Of a stretch of 64,000 bases of DNA, positions 47,380 to 56,373 are shown piece after piece. The stretch is from Gemmatimonas sp. (lineage in GTDB: Bacteria; Gemmatimonadota; Gemmatimonadetes; Gemmatimonadales; Gemmatimonadaceae). A program made the position numbers and the translations under genes. The notes below the pieces were generated by a model. That model did not search any database. It had not been told where the DNA came from and was given only the letters and a program-made list of their open reading frames with translations. Position 1 is the first letter of the stretch. Every line of letters starts with the position of its first letter. The DNA lies in NCBI RefSeq assembly GCF_027531815.1, contig NZ_JAPZSK010000010.1, positions 1 to 64,000 of the forward strand. Direction: 5' to 3'.

Positions 47380-48621
47380 TTACCCGTGCCAGCGTCGGAG
47401 CGCGATCGAGACGTTGTGACCGCCGAAGCCGGAGCTGTTGGAGAGCGCGACCTCCACCGGACGCGCCCTAGGCGTGTTCGGCGTGATGTCGAGATCGCAG
47501 TCCGGATCGGGCGTGCTGTAGTTGATCGTGGGAGGAATCATACTGTCGCGCACGGCCAGCGCGCAGGCTATGAACTCCACGCCACCGGCCGCGCCGAGCA
47601 TATGCCCGGTGGCCGACTTGGTCGAACTGACGGAGAGCGCGGACGCATGATCGCCGAACACCGTCTTGATGGCCCGGATTTCGTTCGGATCATTGAGCGG
47701 CGTGGAGGTGCCGTGCGCATTGATGTACGTCACCTCGGTGGGTGGCACCCTGCCGTCGGCCATGGCCTTGCGCATGGCGCGCTGCAGCCCCTCGTGCGCT
47801 TCCGGCTGGCCGGTGAGGTGGTACGCGTCACCGGTGGCGCCGTACCCCACCACCTCGCCGTAGATGCGCGCCCCGCGCGCGAGCGCATGCTCGAGCACCT
47901 CGAGCACCACCACGCCTGCGCCCTCCCCTAGCACGAAGCCGTCGCGCGTGGCGTCGAATGGACGTGACGCGGTGGCCGGCGAATCGTTGCGCTCGGAGAG
48001 CGCCGTCATATTGCCGAAGCCACCGATGGCCATGGGCAACACCGACGCCTCCGTACCGCCGCACAGCATCACGTCGGCGTCGCCGTAGGAGATGGTACGG
48101 AACGCCTCGCCAATGGCGTGCGCGCTCGTGGCACACGCGGACATCGTGGCGAAATTGGGGCCCTTGGCGTTGAAGCGCATGGACACCACACCGGCCGCGA
48201 TGTCGGCGATATACATGGGGATAAAGAACGGCGAAATGCGCCGGTTCCCCGACTGCATGAGCACCGAGTGCTGGTCCTCCATCGTGGCCAGCCCACCGAT
48301 GCCGCTCCCGATGATCACGCCGAAGTCTTCGGGGACGTAGCCCCCCTCCTCTAACCCCGCATCGCGCATGGCCTGCACGGACGCCGCCATGGCGTACTGG
48401 GTGAAGAGGTCGGCGCGCTTGGCTTCCTTGCGGTCCATGTACAGCCCCACATCGAAGCCCTTCACCTCACAGGCAAACTTCACCTTGAAGTCCGACGCAT
48501 CGAACTTGGTGATGAGCGCGCCCCCCGATACTCCGCCCAGCAGCGACTGCCAGGTCGTCGCCACGTCGTTGCCGACGGGCGTGATCGCCCCAAGACCCGT
48601 GACGACGACCCGACGCCGCAT
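47380..48621 (-). CDS. fabF: 3-oxoacyl-ACP synthase II (FabF)
   Basis: Elongating beta-ketoacyl-ACP synthase of type II fatty-acid synthesis. The 413-residue thiolase-fold protein has the catalytic Cys in SACATSAHAIGE (about residue 164), His in INAHGTSTPLND (about 303) and His in SATGHMLGAAG (about 340). Its start touches the acpP stop (shared base at 48621). Confidence 0.96.
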   Translation of the reverse strand: MRRRVVVTGLGAITPVGNDVATTWQSLLGGVSGGALITKFDASDFKVKFACEVKGFDVGLYMDRKEAKRADLFTQYAMAASVQAMRDAGLEEGGYVPEDFGVIIGSGIGGLATMEDQHSVLMQSGNRRISPFFIPMYIADIAAGVVSMRFNAKGPNFATMSACATSAHAIGEAFRTISYGDADVMLCGGTEASVLPMAIGGFGNMTALSERNDSPATASRPFDATRDGFVLGEGAGVVVLEVLEHALARGARIYGEVVGYGATGDAYHLTGQPEAHEGLQRAMRKAMADGRVPPTEVTYINAHGTSTPLNDPNEIRAIKTVFGDHASALSVSSTKSATGHMLGAAGGVEFIACALAVRDSMIPPTINYSTPDPDCDLDITPNTPRARPVEVALSNSSGFGGHNVSIALRRWHG

Positions 48622-48860
48622 CAGCCCGCGACCTTCGCCTCGAGGTACGCGATGGCGTCGCCCACGGTACGCAGCTTCTCGGCATCCTCGTCGGGGATGT
48701 CGATGTTGAACTCCTTCTCGAACTCCATGACCAGTTCGACGATGTCGAGCGAGTCCGCGCCGAGGTCTTCGATGAAGCTCGCCTCGGGGGTGAGCTTCTC
48801 GCGCTCAACGCCGAGTTCCTTCTCGATGATGTCCTTGATCTTCGACGCGTTATCCGACAT
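48621..48860 (-). CDS. acpP: Acyl carrier protein
   Basis: A 79-residue acidic four-helix carrier. The phosphopantetheine serine is S37 in [11 protein letters not shown]. It has a good Shine-Dalgarno (AGAGGA about 9 nt before the ATG). It carries acyl chains for FabF, FabG, FabD, FabH, LpxA, LpxD and the FabZ domain, all encoded in this window. Confidence 0.97.
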   Translation of the reverse strand: MSDNASKIKDIIEKELGVEREKLTPEASFIEDLGADSLDIVELVMEFEKEFNIDIPDEDAEKLRTVGDAIAYLEAKVAG

Positions 48861-48975
48861 GGGAACGGTTCCTCTGATGTTGTTGGAGTGAGAATGGAGA
48901 ACTTAGCCATGGCACGGCGTCTCAGGGAGGCCCTCCCGGGAGAATCCCGCAGGACGGAGCCACCCATGCGCCCGA

Positions 48976-49737
48976 CTACATCACCAGGCCGCCGTCCACC
49001 ACGAATACCTGCCCGGTGACATAGCCGGTCAGGTCCGACGCGAGCACGAGTACCATGCCCGCCACGTCCTCGGGGGTGCCGAGGCGTTCGAGGGGGATGC
49101 CGGCGCTCATGCCGGCCCGAGCCTCGGGGGTCATGGCAGCCGTCATGTCCGTCTCGATAAATCCGGGCGCCACAACGTTGGCCAGGATGTTCCGCGACGC
49201 CAGTTCCTTGGCGATCGACTTGGTGAGGCCGATGAGCCCTGCCTTGCTAGCCGCATAATTCGTCTGCCCCTTGTTGCCGATCAGCCCCACGACGCTGGCG
49301 ACGTTGATGATCCGGCCCCACCGCCGCTTCATCATCCCGCGCGTTGCGGCCCGACAGGTGGCAAAGGCCCCGCGCAGATTCGCGTCGATGACCGCGTTCC
49401 AGTCGTCGTCCTTGAGACGCATCAGCAGGTTGTCCCGTGTCAGCCCGGCATTGTTCACCAGAATGTCGAGCTGCCCGAAGTCCCGTTCGACCGCCTCGAT
49501 CAGCGCCGTGGCCTGGGCAACATCGGCGACATCAGCCGCATAGCCGCGAACCTCGGCACCCGTGGCCGCCGCGAGCTCAGCCGCTGCCGCCTCGGCCTTC
49601 GCCAGATCGCGTCCGGTCACCGCCACCCGGGCACCGGCGGCGGCAAGCGTGCTGGCAATGGCGCGCCCGATGCCTCGGGTGGACCCCGTCACGAGCGCCA
49701 CGCGGCCGCTCAGGTCAATCTTCCGACCAGTGGACAT
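48976..49737 (-). CDS. fabG: 3-oxoacyl-ACP reductase FabG
   Basis: NADPH-dependent short-chain dehydrogenase of fatty-acid elongation. From the ATG at 49737 it has 253 residues: TGSTRGIGRAIA (cofactor loop, about 17-28), NNAG, the catalytic Ser and the YAASK pair, and the C-terminal GGLVM. A 115-bp gap containing a small GC-rich palindrome (48925..48937) separates it from acpP. The open frame upstream of the ATG runs into fabD and is not used. Confidence 0.95.
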   Translation of the reverse strand: MSTGRKIDLSGRVALVTGSTRGIGRAIASTLAAAGARVAVTGRDLAKAEAAAAELAAATGAEVRGYAADVADVAQATALIEAVERDFGQLDILVNNAGLTRDNLLMRLKDDDWNAVIDANLRGAFATCRAATRGMMKRRWGRIINVASVVGLIGNKGQTNYAASKAGLIGLTKSIAKELASRNILANVVAPGFIETDMTAAMTPEARAGMSAGIPLERLGTPEDVAGMVLVLASDLTGYVTGQVFVVDGGLVM

Positions 49738-49751
49738 AACGTATTGACCTG

Positions 49752-50705
49752 TCAGGAGTTCTGTGAAATGAGCGCAACGAACTTCTCCACGTCGGCGACC
49801 GTGCCGACTGCCATGGTCTGCACCTCGGGCGCAATGCGACGCGCCAGGCCGGTGAGTACCGCCCCCGTCCCGACCTCCACGAACAGCGCGGACGGATACC
49901 GGTCCGCCAGGGTGCGCATGACACGGGTCCACTGCACCGGCGCCGTGAGCTGCAGCAGCAGCAGCTCACGCGCCGTGGCCGCCGTGGTGACCGCCGAGGC
50001 GTTGACGTTGGCGACCACCGGAATGACCGGGTCGTGCCACGTTTCGGCCTCGAGCGCACGAGCCAGACCGTCAACGGCCGGGGCCATGAGCGGCGAGTGG
50101 AAGGCACCACTGACCGGCAGCGGAAGACACCGCTTGGCGCCGGACTCCTTGGCCAGCTCCATGGCCCGCTCCACGCCGGCCACCTCCCCCGAGATGACCA
50201 CCTGCTCTTCGCTGTTGTAGTTGGCGGGCACCACCAGCCCGCGCTCCGCGGTCGCCCGGGCGCAGAGGTCATCGATGGGGATGCTCAGGACCCCGAGAAT
50301 GGCGGCCATGGCTCCGGGACGCGCAACGCCCTGCTCATACATGAGCGAGCCGCGGCGCCGTACGAGGCGCGCGGCGGCCGCCAGGTCGAGCGTGCCCGCA
50401 AGGTGATACGCCGAGAACTCACCGAGGGAGTGGCCCGCTGCCGCGACGGCCCGCGTACCGACGGCGTCGCGGACCACGGCCCAAACCGCCGCGCTGTGCG
50501 CCAGCAGCGCGGGCTGCGCATTCACGGTTCGCGTCAGCTCGTCGGCGGGTCCTTCGAAGGCGAGGGTCGACAGCGCCGCGCCCACGGCATCGTCGACCGC
50601 ATGAAAGGCGTCACGCGCCGCAGGGAACGCCTCGTAGAGATCCTTCCCCATGCCGACTTTCTGCGACCCCTGTCCAGGGAGCAGGAACACGAATTCCATG
50701 GCCAT
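49752..50705 (-). CDS. fabD: Malonyl-CoA:ACP transacylase FabD
   Basis: Loads malonyl groups onto ACP. The 317-residue protein begins LLPGQGSQKVGMG, has the nucleophile Ser in GHSLGEFSAYHLAG (about residue 92), the conserved Arg about 25 residues later and the His in SGAFHSPLM. It lies between fabH (57 nt) and fabG (14 nt). Confidence 0.95.
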   Translation of the reverse strand: MAMEFVFLLPGQGSQKVGMGKDLYEAFPAARDAFHAVDDAVGAALSTLAFEGPADELTRTVNAQPALLAHSAAVWAVVRDAVGTRAVAAAGHSLGEFSAYHLAGTLDLAAAARLVRRRGSLMYEQGVARPGAMAAILGVLSIPIDDLCARATAERGLVVPANYNSEEQVVISGEVAGVERAMELAKESGAKRCLPLPVSGAFHSPLMAPAVDGLARALEAETWHDPVIPVVANVNASAVTTAATARELLLLQLTAPVQWTRVMRTLADRYPSALFVEVGTGAVLTGLARRIAPEVQTMAVGTVADVEKFVALISQNS

Positions 50706-50762
50706 CGCGATACGAAAGGGCTGAAGTGAGGAGCGGCGCCGAGGCGTCCGCGCCTGACGCGT

Positions 50763-51755
50763 CTAGAAGCGGGCCACGACCGAGCCCCACGTGAATCCCG
50801 CACCGAAGGCCGCAAAGAGCACCGTGCTGCCTTCCCGGATGCGCCCCTGCTCCATGGCGTCGTTCAGCGCAATGGGAATGGACGCGGCGGAGGTGTTGCC
50901 GAAGCGATCGACGTTCACGAACACCTTGTCCATGGGGATGCCGGCGTGCTTGGCCGTTGCCTCAATGATGCGGATGTTCGCCTGGTGGGGAATGAGCAGG
51001 TCCACATCGGCGGCCGTGATGCGCGCGCTGTCGAGCGCACGATCGGTGGCCTCGGCCATGGAGCGCACCGCATGCTTGAAGACTTCACGACCCGCCATCT
51101 GGATGCAGGCGCGGCTCCCGGCTTCCGGTGAGTACGGTTCGGCGCCGCCACCGGCCGGCCGCCACAGCAGCTCGGCCAGAGCCCCATCCGAGCGCATGAA
51201 CGTGGACTGGATGCCCCTGTCCCGCTTTTCCCCCTTCGCGCGGCGCAGTACGGTGGCCCCTGCGCCGTCAGCAAAGAGAATGCACGTGTTCCGGTCGCTC
51301 CAGTCGACGATCGCGCTCAACTTCTCGGCGCCGATAACCAGGACCGTGTCGGCCGCACCGCTCGCGATCATGGAGTCACCAACGATGGCGCCATACAGCC
51401 ATCCCGAGCAGGCGGAGGCCACATCGAAGGCCGCGGCGCGCGATGCGCCAAGCGCCGTCTGGACTTCGACCGCCTGGGACGGCAGCAAGTGATCGGGCGA
51501 CGCGGTCCCCACGATGATCACGTCGATCTCGCCGGCGGTTACTCCCGCCTTGGCCATGGCCTGCTGCGACGCCTTGGCGCAGAGCGAGGCGAGGGACTCG
51601 TTGGGTTCGCAGATATGACGCTGGCGAATGCCCGTCCGCTCGACGATCCATTCGTCGTTGGTGTCGATGCCCATCGCCGCGATATCGGCGTTGGTGACCA
51701 CCTTGGCCGGCACGGCGTGCCCGGTCCCGGCAATGTACGAAAACGGTCGCTTCAT
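50763..51755 (-). CDS. fabH: 3-oxoacyl-ACP synthase III (FabH)
   Basis: Initiates fatty-acid synthesis by condensing acyl-CoA with malonyl-ACP. The 330-residue protein has Cys in ACSGWLYG (about 114), His in LIPHQANIRI (about 254) and Asn in FGNTSAAS (about 284). The ATG overlaps the plsX stop by 4 nt, the widespread plsX-fabH-fabD-fabG-acpP-fabF order. Confidence 0.96.
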   Translation of the reverse strand: MKRPFSYIAGTGHAVPAKVVTNADIAAMGIDTNDEWIVERTGIRQRHICEPNESLASLCAKASQQAMAKAGVTAGEIDVIIVGTASPDHLLPSQAVEVQTALGASRAAAFDVASACSGWLYGAIVGDSMIASGAADTVLVIGAEKLSAIVDWSDRNTCILFADGAGATVLRRAKGEKRDRGIQSTFMRSDGALAELLWRPAGGGAEPYSPEAGSRACIQMAGREVFKHAVRSMAEATDRALDSARITAADVDLLIPHQANIRIIEATAKHAGIPMDKVFVNVDRFGNTSAASIPIALNDAMEQGRIREGSTVLFAAFGAGFTWGSVVARF

Positions 51756-52792
51756 GAGGCAGTTCCGGAGGGGGACGCCTGCGGCATCGACTCGGCAAGC
51801 CGGCGACCGATCTCGTCGGTCATCCCCGACTCGTACGCCCGCAACGCCACCAGGATGGCGTTGCTGATGGCCCGGGGCGAGCTCTTGCCGTGGGAAATGA
51901 TCGAGACCCCACGTACGCCCAGCAGCGGCGCCCCGCCGTACTCATCGACATCGAGCTGCTTGAGAGAGCCGGCCACCTTGCGCGCGTCCAGGCCGGCCAC
52001 GTGGGATACCATGCCAATGAGCATGGGGCCAATGCTCTCGTAGAACTTGAGCAGGATGTTGCCGGTGAACCCATCGCAGACGACCACGTCGATGGGGCCG
52101 CGATCACAGACGCCGCGCGGCAGGTCTCGCCCCTCGACGTTGCCGAGGAAGTTGAGGCCGGCTCCCAGCAGGCGCTGATGGGCCTCTTTCACCGCCACGT
52201 TGCCCTTTTCCGGCTCCTCGCCAATGGACAGCAGGCCGACGGCCGGTTCACTGCGCCCAAGCAGGGCACGCGCGTAGACCGTACCAATGCGCGCAAACTG
52301 GACCAACTCCTCAGCGGCGCAATCGACATTGGCGCCAACGTCGAGCACGAGGATAGGGTCCTTGGCGGTTGGGAAGATCGTGCCGATGGCCGGCCGGGTG
52401 AGCCCGGCGTGCAGCTTGAGCAGCACAAGTGACGCGGCCATCTGCGCCCCGGTGTTGCCGGCGGAGACGAACGCGTGCGCATGCCCCTCGGCGACGCGCT
52501 TGATGCCGACCACCATGGAGCTGTTGGTCTTGCCACGCAACGCGACCGAGGGCTTGTCGGTCATGGTGATCACGTCGGGCGCCTCGACAATGGCAAGGCG
52601 CTCACGGACGTGCGACAGACCCTCGAGCTCACCGCCAAGGAGCGCGTCGAGCTCCGCTTCGATAACGGCGGTGGGGCCGACGAGGTCGATGTGGTGTTCG
52701 GGGGCGAGCGCGCCGAGCGCCTGCACGGCGCCCGCGATGGGGGCCCGGGGGGCAAAGTCGCCCCCCATGGCATCCACGGCGATGCGCGCCAA
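51752..52792 (-). CDS. plsX: Phosphate acyltransferase PlsX
   Basis: Makes acyl-phosphate from acyl-ACP, the substrate of PlsY in this same window. The conserved N-terminus (RIAVDAMGGDFAP) leaves TTG at 52792 as the only start that fits: the codon two places upstream is GTA and no ATG or GTG precedes the motif after the rpmF stop. A Shine-Dalgarno-like AGGA sits about 10 nt before it, inside the end of rpmF. The length is 346 residues, typical. Other motifs are SAGNTGA, DVGANVDC and VCDGFTGNILLK. Confidence 0.93.
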   Translation of the reverse strand: MARIAVDAMGGDFAPRAPIAGAVQALGALAPEHHIDLVGPTAVIEAELDALLGGELEGLSHVRERLAIVEAPDVITMTDKPSVALRGKTNSSMVVGIKRVAEGHAHAFVSAGNTGAQMAASLVLLKLHAGLTRPAIGTIFPTAKDPILVLDVGANVDCAAEELVQFARIGTVYARALLGRSEPAVGLLSIGEEPEKGNVAVKEAHQRLLGAGLNFLGNVEGRDLPRGVCDRGPIDVVVCDGFTGNILLKFYESIGPMLIGMVSHVAGLDARKVAGSLKQLDVDEYGGAPLLGVRGVSIISHGKSSPRAISNAILVALRAYESGMTDEIGRRLAESMPQASPSGTAS

Positions 52793-52794
52793 GC

Positions 52795-52977
52795 TTACGC
52801 TTCCTGCGCCGTTACCCGCTGCTCGCCCGCATAGTACCCGCATTCCGCGCAAACGCGGTGCGGGCGCTTCGCCGTGCCGCACTGCGGGCACGACTGGATC
52901 ACGATGGCGGGCGCGGTCTTGTGCGTGTTGCGGGCGCGCTTCCGCCGCTTCGAGGTACGGCGCTTCGGTACGGCCAT
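52795..52977 (-). CDS. rpmF: 50S ribosomal protein L32
   Basis: A 60-residue basic protein starting MAVPKRRTSKRRKRARN, with the zinc-binding form CPQC..CAEC (residues about 30-46), so it is the zinc-dependent L32 type. It lies between yceD and plsX, the classical arrangement. Confidence 0.97.
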   Translation of the reverse strand: MAVPKRRTSKRRKRARNTHKTAPAIVIQSCPQCGTAKRPHRVCAECGYYAGEQRVTAQEA

Positions 52978-53022
52978 GGGATGCTGACCTGAACTTTTCG
53001 AGACGTAAGGACCGGCAGGCGC

Positions 53023-53523
53023 TCAGCGCAGATCGCGCAGCGCATCCCACCGGGGATCAGAGGGTGGAGGACAGGTGCAGTCCCCCGCGTTTCGATCAGC
53101 GCCGCACGCCGGACAGAGCCCGCGGCAATCGTCACGGCACAGCGCGAATGACGGAACGGCCAGCAGCCACTCCTCGCGCATCGCCGGACGCAGATCGAGT
53201 TCTCGCACACCTGCAGGAATCACGACCACATCGTCTTCCCCCGCCTCGTCCACACCGGACTCGGCGAAGATCAACTGCACGTCGTCGGACACCGATACAC
53301 TCGCTTCGGCCAGACACCGCCGGCACTCCGCGAGTGCTGTACCTTCGAAATGGCCGCTGAAGTAAAAACGACCGTGTCCCGCAGCGGAGAGACGGCCTGT
53401 CACGTGCACCCCGGGATCGACCGGACGCGACTCACCTGCCTCCCACACGGAATCCCCGGCATCGAGCCAATCGTCGACGACCTCTGCACGGGCTTCCAGA
53501 CCGCGGATGTCAAAGCACAGCAT
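53023..53523 (-). CDS. DUF177 / YceD family protein
   Basis: A 166-residue YceD-type protein, conserved upstream of rpmF in most bacteria and thought to act in 23S rRNA/ribosome accumulation. The C-terminal half has the cysteine-rich segment ALCRDDCRGLCPACGADRN, the family mark. The ATG at 53523 starts at the usual family N-terminus; the frame is open to 53610 but contains no conserved residues. A 9-bp stem-loop precedes it. Confidence 0.85.
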   Translation of the reverse strand: MLCFDIRGLEARAEVVDDWLDAGDSVWEAGESRPVDPGVHVTGRLSAAGHGRFYFSGHFEGTALAECRRCLAEASVSVSDDVQLIFAESGVDEAGEDDVVVIPAGVRELDLRPAMREEWLLAVPSFALCRDDCRGLCPACGADRNAGDCTCPPPSDPRWDALRDLR

Positions 53524-53540
53524 AGCCGTGTAACGTAGAA

Positions 53541-53569
53541 CGCCAGCCCCCGACACACAAGGGCTGGCG
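53541..53569 (-). other. Stem-loop between ndk and yceD
   Basis: CGCCAGCCC (53541..53549) pairs with GGGCTGGCG (53561..53569) around an 11-nt loop, 17 nt before the yceD start and 100 nt after the ndk stop. In the - direction it is followed by TTCT only. It may be a weak terminator for ndk or a leader element of the yceD-rpmF-plsX-fab transcript. Confidence 0.5.
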
Positions 53570-53671
53570 CTACTTTTCGCTCCGCGTCCGGTGGAGACAA
53601 GTGTCGCCACCGTGCGGAGTTAGCTGGCAGCCACCGCGGTGGGCTCACGCCGACCGGTGGCGCCCGCCTCT

Positions 53672-54094
53672 TCAGGCGATGACGTCGGCTTCGGCGAAGA
53701 AGAACCGCGCTTCGCGCGCCGCGTTCTCGTCGGAGTCGGAGGCGTGGATGGCATTCTTCCCCTTCGATTCGGCGTACAGCTTCCGCACCGTCCCTTCCGC
53801 CGCTTCCGCCGGGTCCGTGGCACCGATCGCAGTGCGCAGGGCTGCCACCGCGTCGTCCTTCTCGAGGATCAGGGGCATGCACGGGCCACTGGTCATGAAC
53901 TCCACCAGTTCGCCGTAAAACGGACGGGCCGCGTGCACTTCGTAAAAGGCGCCTGCCTGCGCCGTGGTCAGGTGCATGACGCGAGCGGCCTTCACCTGAA
54001 AGCCCTGACGCTCGAGCAGCGCAATGATGTTGCCCGCGTTGCCGGCGGCAAAGGCGTCGGGCTTGACGATGGTAAGAGTGCGGCGACCAGCCAT
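53672..54094 (-). CDS. ndk: Nucleoside diphosphate kinase
   Basis: Transfers gamma-phosphates between nucleotides through a phosphohistidine. From the ATG at 54094 it has 140 residues: TIVKPDAF near the N-terminus and the active-site H117 in [10 protein letters not shown]. It lies just after sucD in transcription order, pairing GTP/ATP supply with succinyl-CoA synthetase. Confidence 0.96.
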   Translation of the reverse strand: MAGRRTLTIVKPDAFAAGNAGNIIALLERQGFQVKAARVMHLTTAQAGAFYEVHAARPFYGELVEFMTSGPCMPLILEKDDAVAALRTAIGATDPAEAAEGTVRKLYAESKGKNAIHASDSDENAAREARFFFAEADVIA

Positions 54095-54219
54095 GGTCCG
54101 GGAGGGGTCGAATGGTGAACACAGGCGCCAGAAGCACGGCGCGGCGGGAGCCAAAGCCCCCGCCGCGCGCAAGATAACCAGAGCGGACGCCGAAGAAAGC
54201 GGCGCCCGCCACAAGACCG

Positions 54220-55092
54220 TCACCCCAGACGGGCCTGGATCAGCTCCACGAAGTCGACCGGGCGCTGGGCCACGCCCATTCCGGCGGCCTTGAAGGCGTC
54301 GATCTTCTCGGCGGCCGTACCGGCCGAGCCCGAGATGATGGCGCCCGCGTGACCCATGCGGCGGCCCGGCGGGGCCGTCTGACCGGCGATGAACCCCACG
54401 ACCGGCTTGGTCATGTGGTTCTTCACGAAGTCGGCGGCTTCCTGTTCGTCGGTGCCACCAATTTCGCCCATCATGGCGACGGCCTTCGTCTTCGGATCCT
54501 TCTCGAACGCCGCAAGGCAGTCGATGAAGTTGGTGCCGTTGATCGGGTCACCACCGATGCCAACGCACGTGCTCTGGCCGATGCCAGCCTTGGTGAGCGC
54601 GTTCACGACTTCGTAGGTGAGCGTGCCGGAGCGGCTGACCACACCCACCGGACCGGGCGCGCAGATGCGGCCGGGGATGATCCCCACCTTGCTTTCCCCC
54701 GGCGTGATGAGCCCCGGGCAGTTGGGGCCAAGCAGACGCGCGCCATGCTCCTTCACGAAGGGATACACCTTCGTCATGTCGAGGACCGGCACGCCTTCAG
54801 TAATGCAGACGATGAACTTCACGCCCGCCGCCGCGGCTTCCATGATCGCATCGGCCGCGTACATGGGCGGGACGTAGATCACCGAGGTGTTGGCGCCGGT
54901 CGCCTGCACCGCATCGTGCACGGTGTCGAAAATGGGCGCGGTGCCTTCGAACGTCTGGCCACCCTTGCCCGGGGTCACGCCGGCCACGACCTGCGTCCCG
55001 TATTCGATCATCTGCTTGGCATGGAACGAACCGTCGCGGCCCGTGATGCCCTGCACCACCAGCTTGGTGCTCTTGTCGATGAAGATGCTCAC
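54220..55092 (-). CDS. sucD: Succinyl-CoA synthetase alpha subunit
   Basis: TCA-cycle enzyme, alpha chain. From the GTG at 55092 (overlapping the sucC stop as GTGA) it has 290 residues. It has the CoA-binding Rossmann domain ([13 protein letters not shown]), [12 protein letters not shown], and the phosphohistidine at about residue 246 in RMGHAGAI. The longer open frame upstream is within sucC. Confidence 0.96.
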   Translation of the reverse strand: MSIFIDKSTKLVVQGITGRDGSFHAKQMIEYGTQVVAGVTPGKGGQTFEGTAPIFDTVHDAVQATGANTSVIYVPPMYAADAIMEAAAAGVKFIVCITEGVPVLDMTKVYPFVKEHGARLLGPNCPGLITPGESKVGIIPGRICAPGPVGVVSRSGTLTYEVVNALTKAGIGQSTCVGIGGDPINGTNFIDCLAAFEKDPKTKAVAMMGEIGGTDEQEAADFVKNHMTKPVVGFIAGQTAPPGRRMGHAGAIISGSAGTAAEKIDAFKAAGMGVAQRPVDFVELIQARLG

Positions 55093-56234
55093 GCCGCACC
55101 TCCCGTGGTGGCGAGTTCCACGGCGCGCTGCACGGCCGAGTCCATGTCGCTCGACGCCGAGAAGCCGTTCTCCTTCAGGATCTGCAACGCGAGCTCCTCG
55201 TTGGTGCCGGTGAGACGGATGACAATGGGCACCTTCAGCGGATTCTGCTTCGTCGCGGTCACGATGCCGTTGGCGACGTCGTCGGTGCGCGTGATGCCGC
55301 CGAAGATGTTGAACAGGATGCACTTCACGTTCGGATCCGACGTGATGATGCGCAGCGCGTTCACGACCTTCTCGGGGTTCGACGAACCGCCGATGTCGAG
55401 GAAGTTGGCGGGGTCGCCGCCGTAGTACTTCACGAGGTCCATCGTGGCCATCGCGAGGCCAGCGCCGTTCACCACGCACCCCACGTTGCCGTCAAGCTTG
55501 ATGAACGTAAGGTTCGCGTTGCGCGCCTCCACTTCACTCGGCGCTTCGCTGCTTTCGTCGCGCAGCGCGGCAATCTCGGGACGACGATCGAGTTCGTTGT
55601 CGTCGATCACCATCTTGCCGTCGACCGCGATGAGCTCACCCTGCGGCGTCATGACCAGCGGGTTGATCTCGGCGAGCGAGCAGCCGGCGTTCATGAACGC
55701 CGTGTACAGCTGCTGCATGATTTTCGCGGCCTGACGGGCCAGCTTCACATCCTTGTACAGGAAGAAGCCCATGCGCATGGCCTCGAAGGGCAGCAGCCCG
55801 TAGCGCGTGTCCACCGGGTGGTAGAGGATCTTCTCGGGCGTGGTCGCCGCCACTTCCTCAATGTCGATGCCGCCGGCGGCCGACACCATGAAGACGGGCT
55901 TCTTGGTGGCGCGGTCGACGATGATGCCCACATACGCCTCGGACCCGATGTCCGCGGCAACGGTGACGAGCACCTTCTCCACCGTGAGATCCTTGATCGT
56001 CATGCCCAGAATGGCGGTGGCCTTCTCCTTCGCCACGTCCGGGGTGGGGCAGAACTTCACGCCACCCGCCTTGCCGCGACCACCGGCATGCACCTGGGCC
56101 TTCACCATGACCGCGGTGCCGTACTTCGTGGCGATGGCTTCCGCCTGATCGGCGGTCGTGGCGACTTCGCCGGGCGGAATCGGCACACCGGCCGCCCGCA
56201 ACAGCTCTTTTGCCTGATACTCGTGTAGGTTCAC
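55089..56234 (-). CDS. sucC: Succinyl-CoA synthetase beta subunit
   Basis: ATP-grasp beta chain, 381 residues. It starts [12 protein letters not shown], the standard N-terminus, and has [34 protein letters not shown] and [14 protein letters not shown]. It is transcribed first in sucC-sucD-ndk, preceded by a 139-bp gap with two hairpins. Confidence 0.96.
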   Translation of the reverse strand: MNLHEYQAKELLRAAGVPIPPGEVATTADQAEAIATKYGTAVMVKAQVHAGGRGKAGGVKFCPTPDVAKEKATAILGMTIKDLTVEKVLVTVAADIGSEAYVGIIVDRATKKPVFMVSAAGGIDIEEVAATTPEKILYHPVDTRYGLLPFEAMRMGFFLYKDVKLARQAAKIMQQLYTAFMNAGCSLAEINPLVMTPQGELIAVDGKMVIDDNELDRRPEIAALRDESSEAPSEVEARNANLTFIKLDGNVGCVVNGAGLAMATMDLVKYYGGDPANFLDIGGSSNPEKVVNALRIITSDPNVKCILFNIFGGITRTDDVANGIVTATKQNPLKVPIVIRLTGTNEELALQILKENGFSASSDMDSAVQRAVELATTGGAA

Positions 56235-56283
56235 GCGCTCTCCAAGGACTGGGGAATGTCAGCGGTTCAATGCTAGGTGGTCG

Positions 56284-56322
56284 CACCGGTGGAGGGCAAT
56301 ACGAGCCTGCCCGCCACCGGTG
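56284..56322 (-). terminator. GC-rich hairpin downstream of the UPF0182 gene
   Basis: CACCGGTGG (56284..56292) pairs with CCACCGGTG (56314..56322), continued by GGGCA with TGCCC after one mismatch, around a 9-nt loop. With the hairpin at 56337..56360 it separates the UPF0182 gene from sucC. There is no T-run, so termination is only suggested by structure and place. Confidence 0.45.
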
Positions 56323-56336
56323 TGTCCTGACGGATC

Positions 56337-56360
56337 CACCGCCGTGAACCGCCGGCGGTG
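56337..56360 (-). terminator. Second hairpin downstream of the UPF0182 gene
   Basis: CACCGCCG (56337..56344) pairs with CGGCGGTG (56353..56360) around an 8-nt loop. It begins 13 nt after the UPF0182 stop in the direction of transcription. No T-run follows. Confidence 0.4.
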
Positions 56361-56373
56361 CGTCCGGCCGCAA

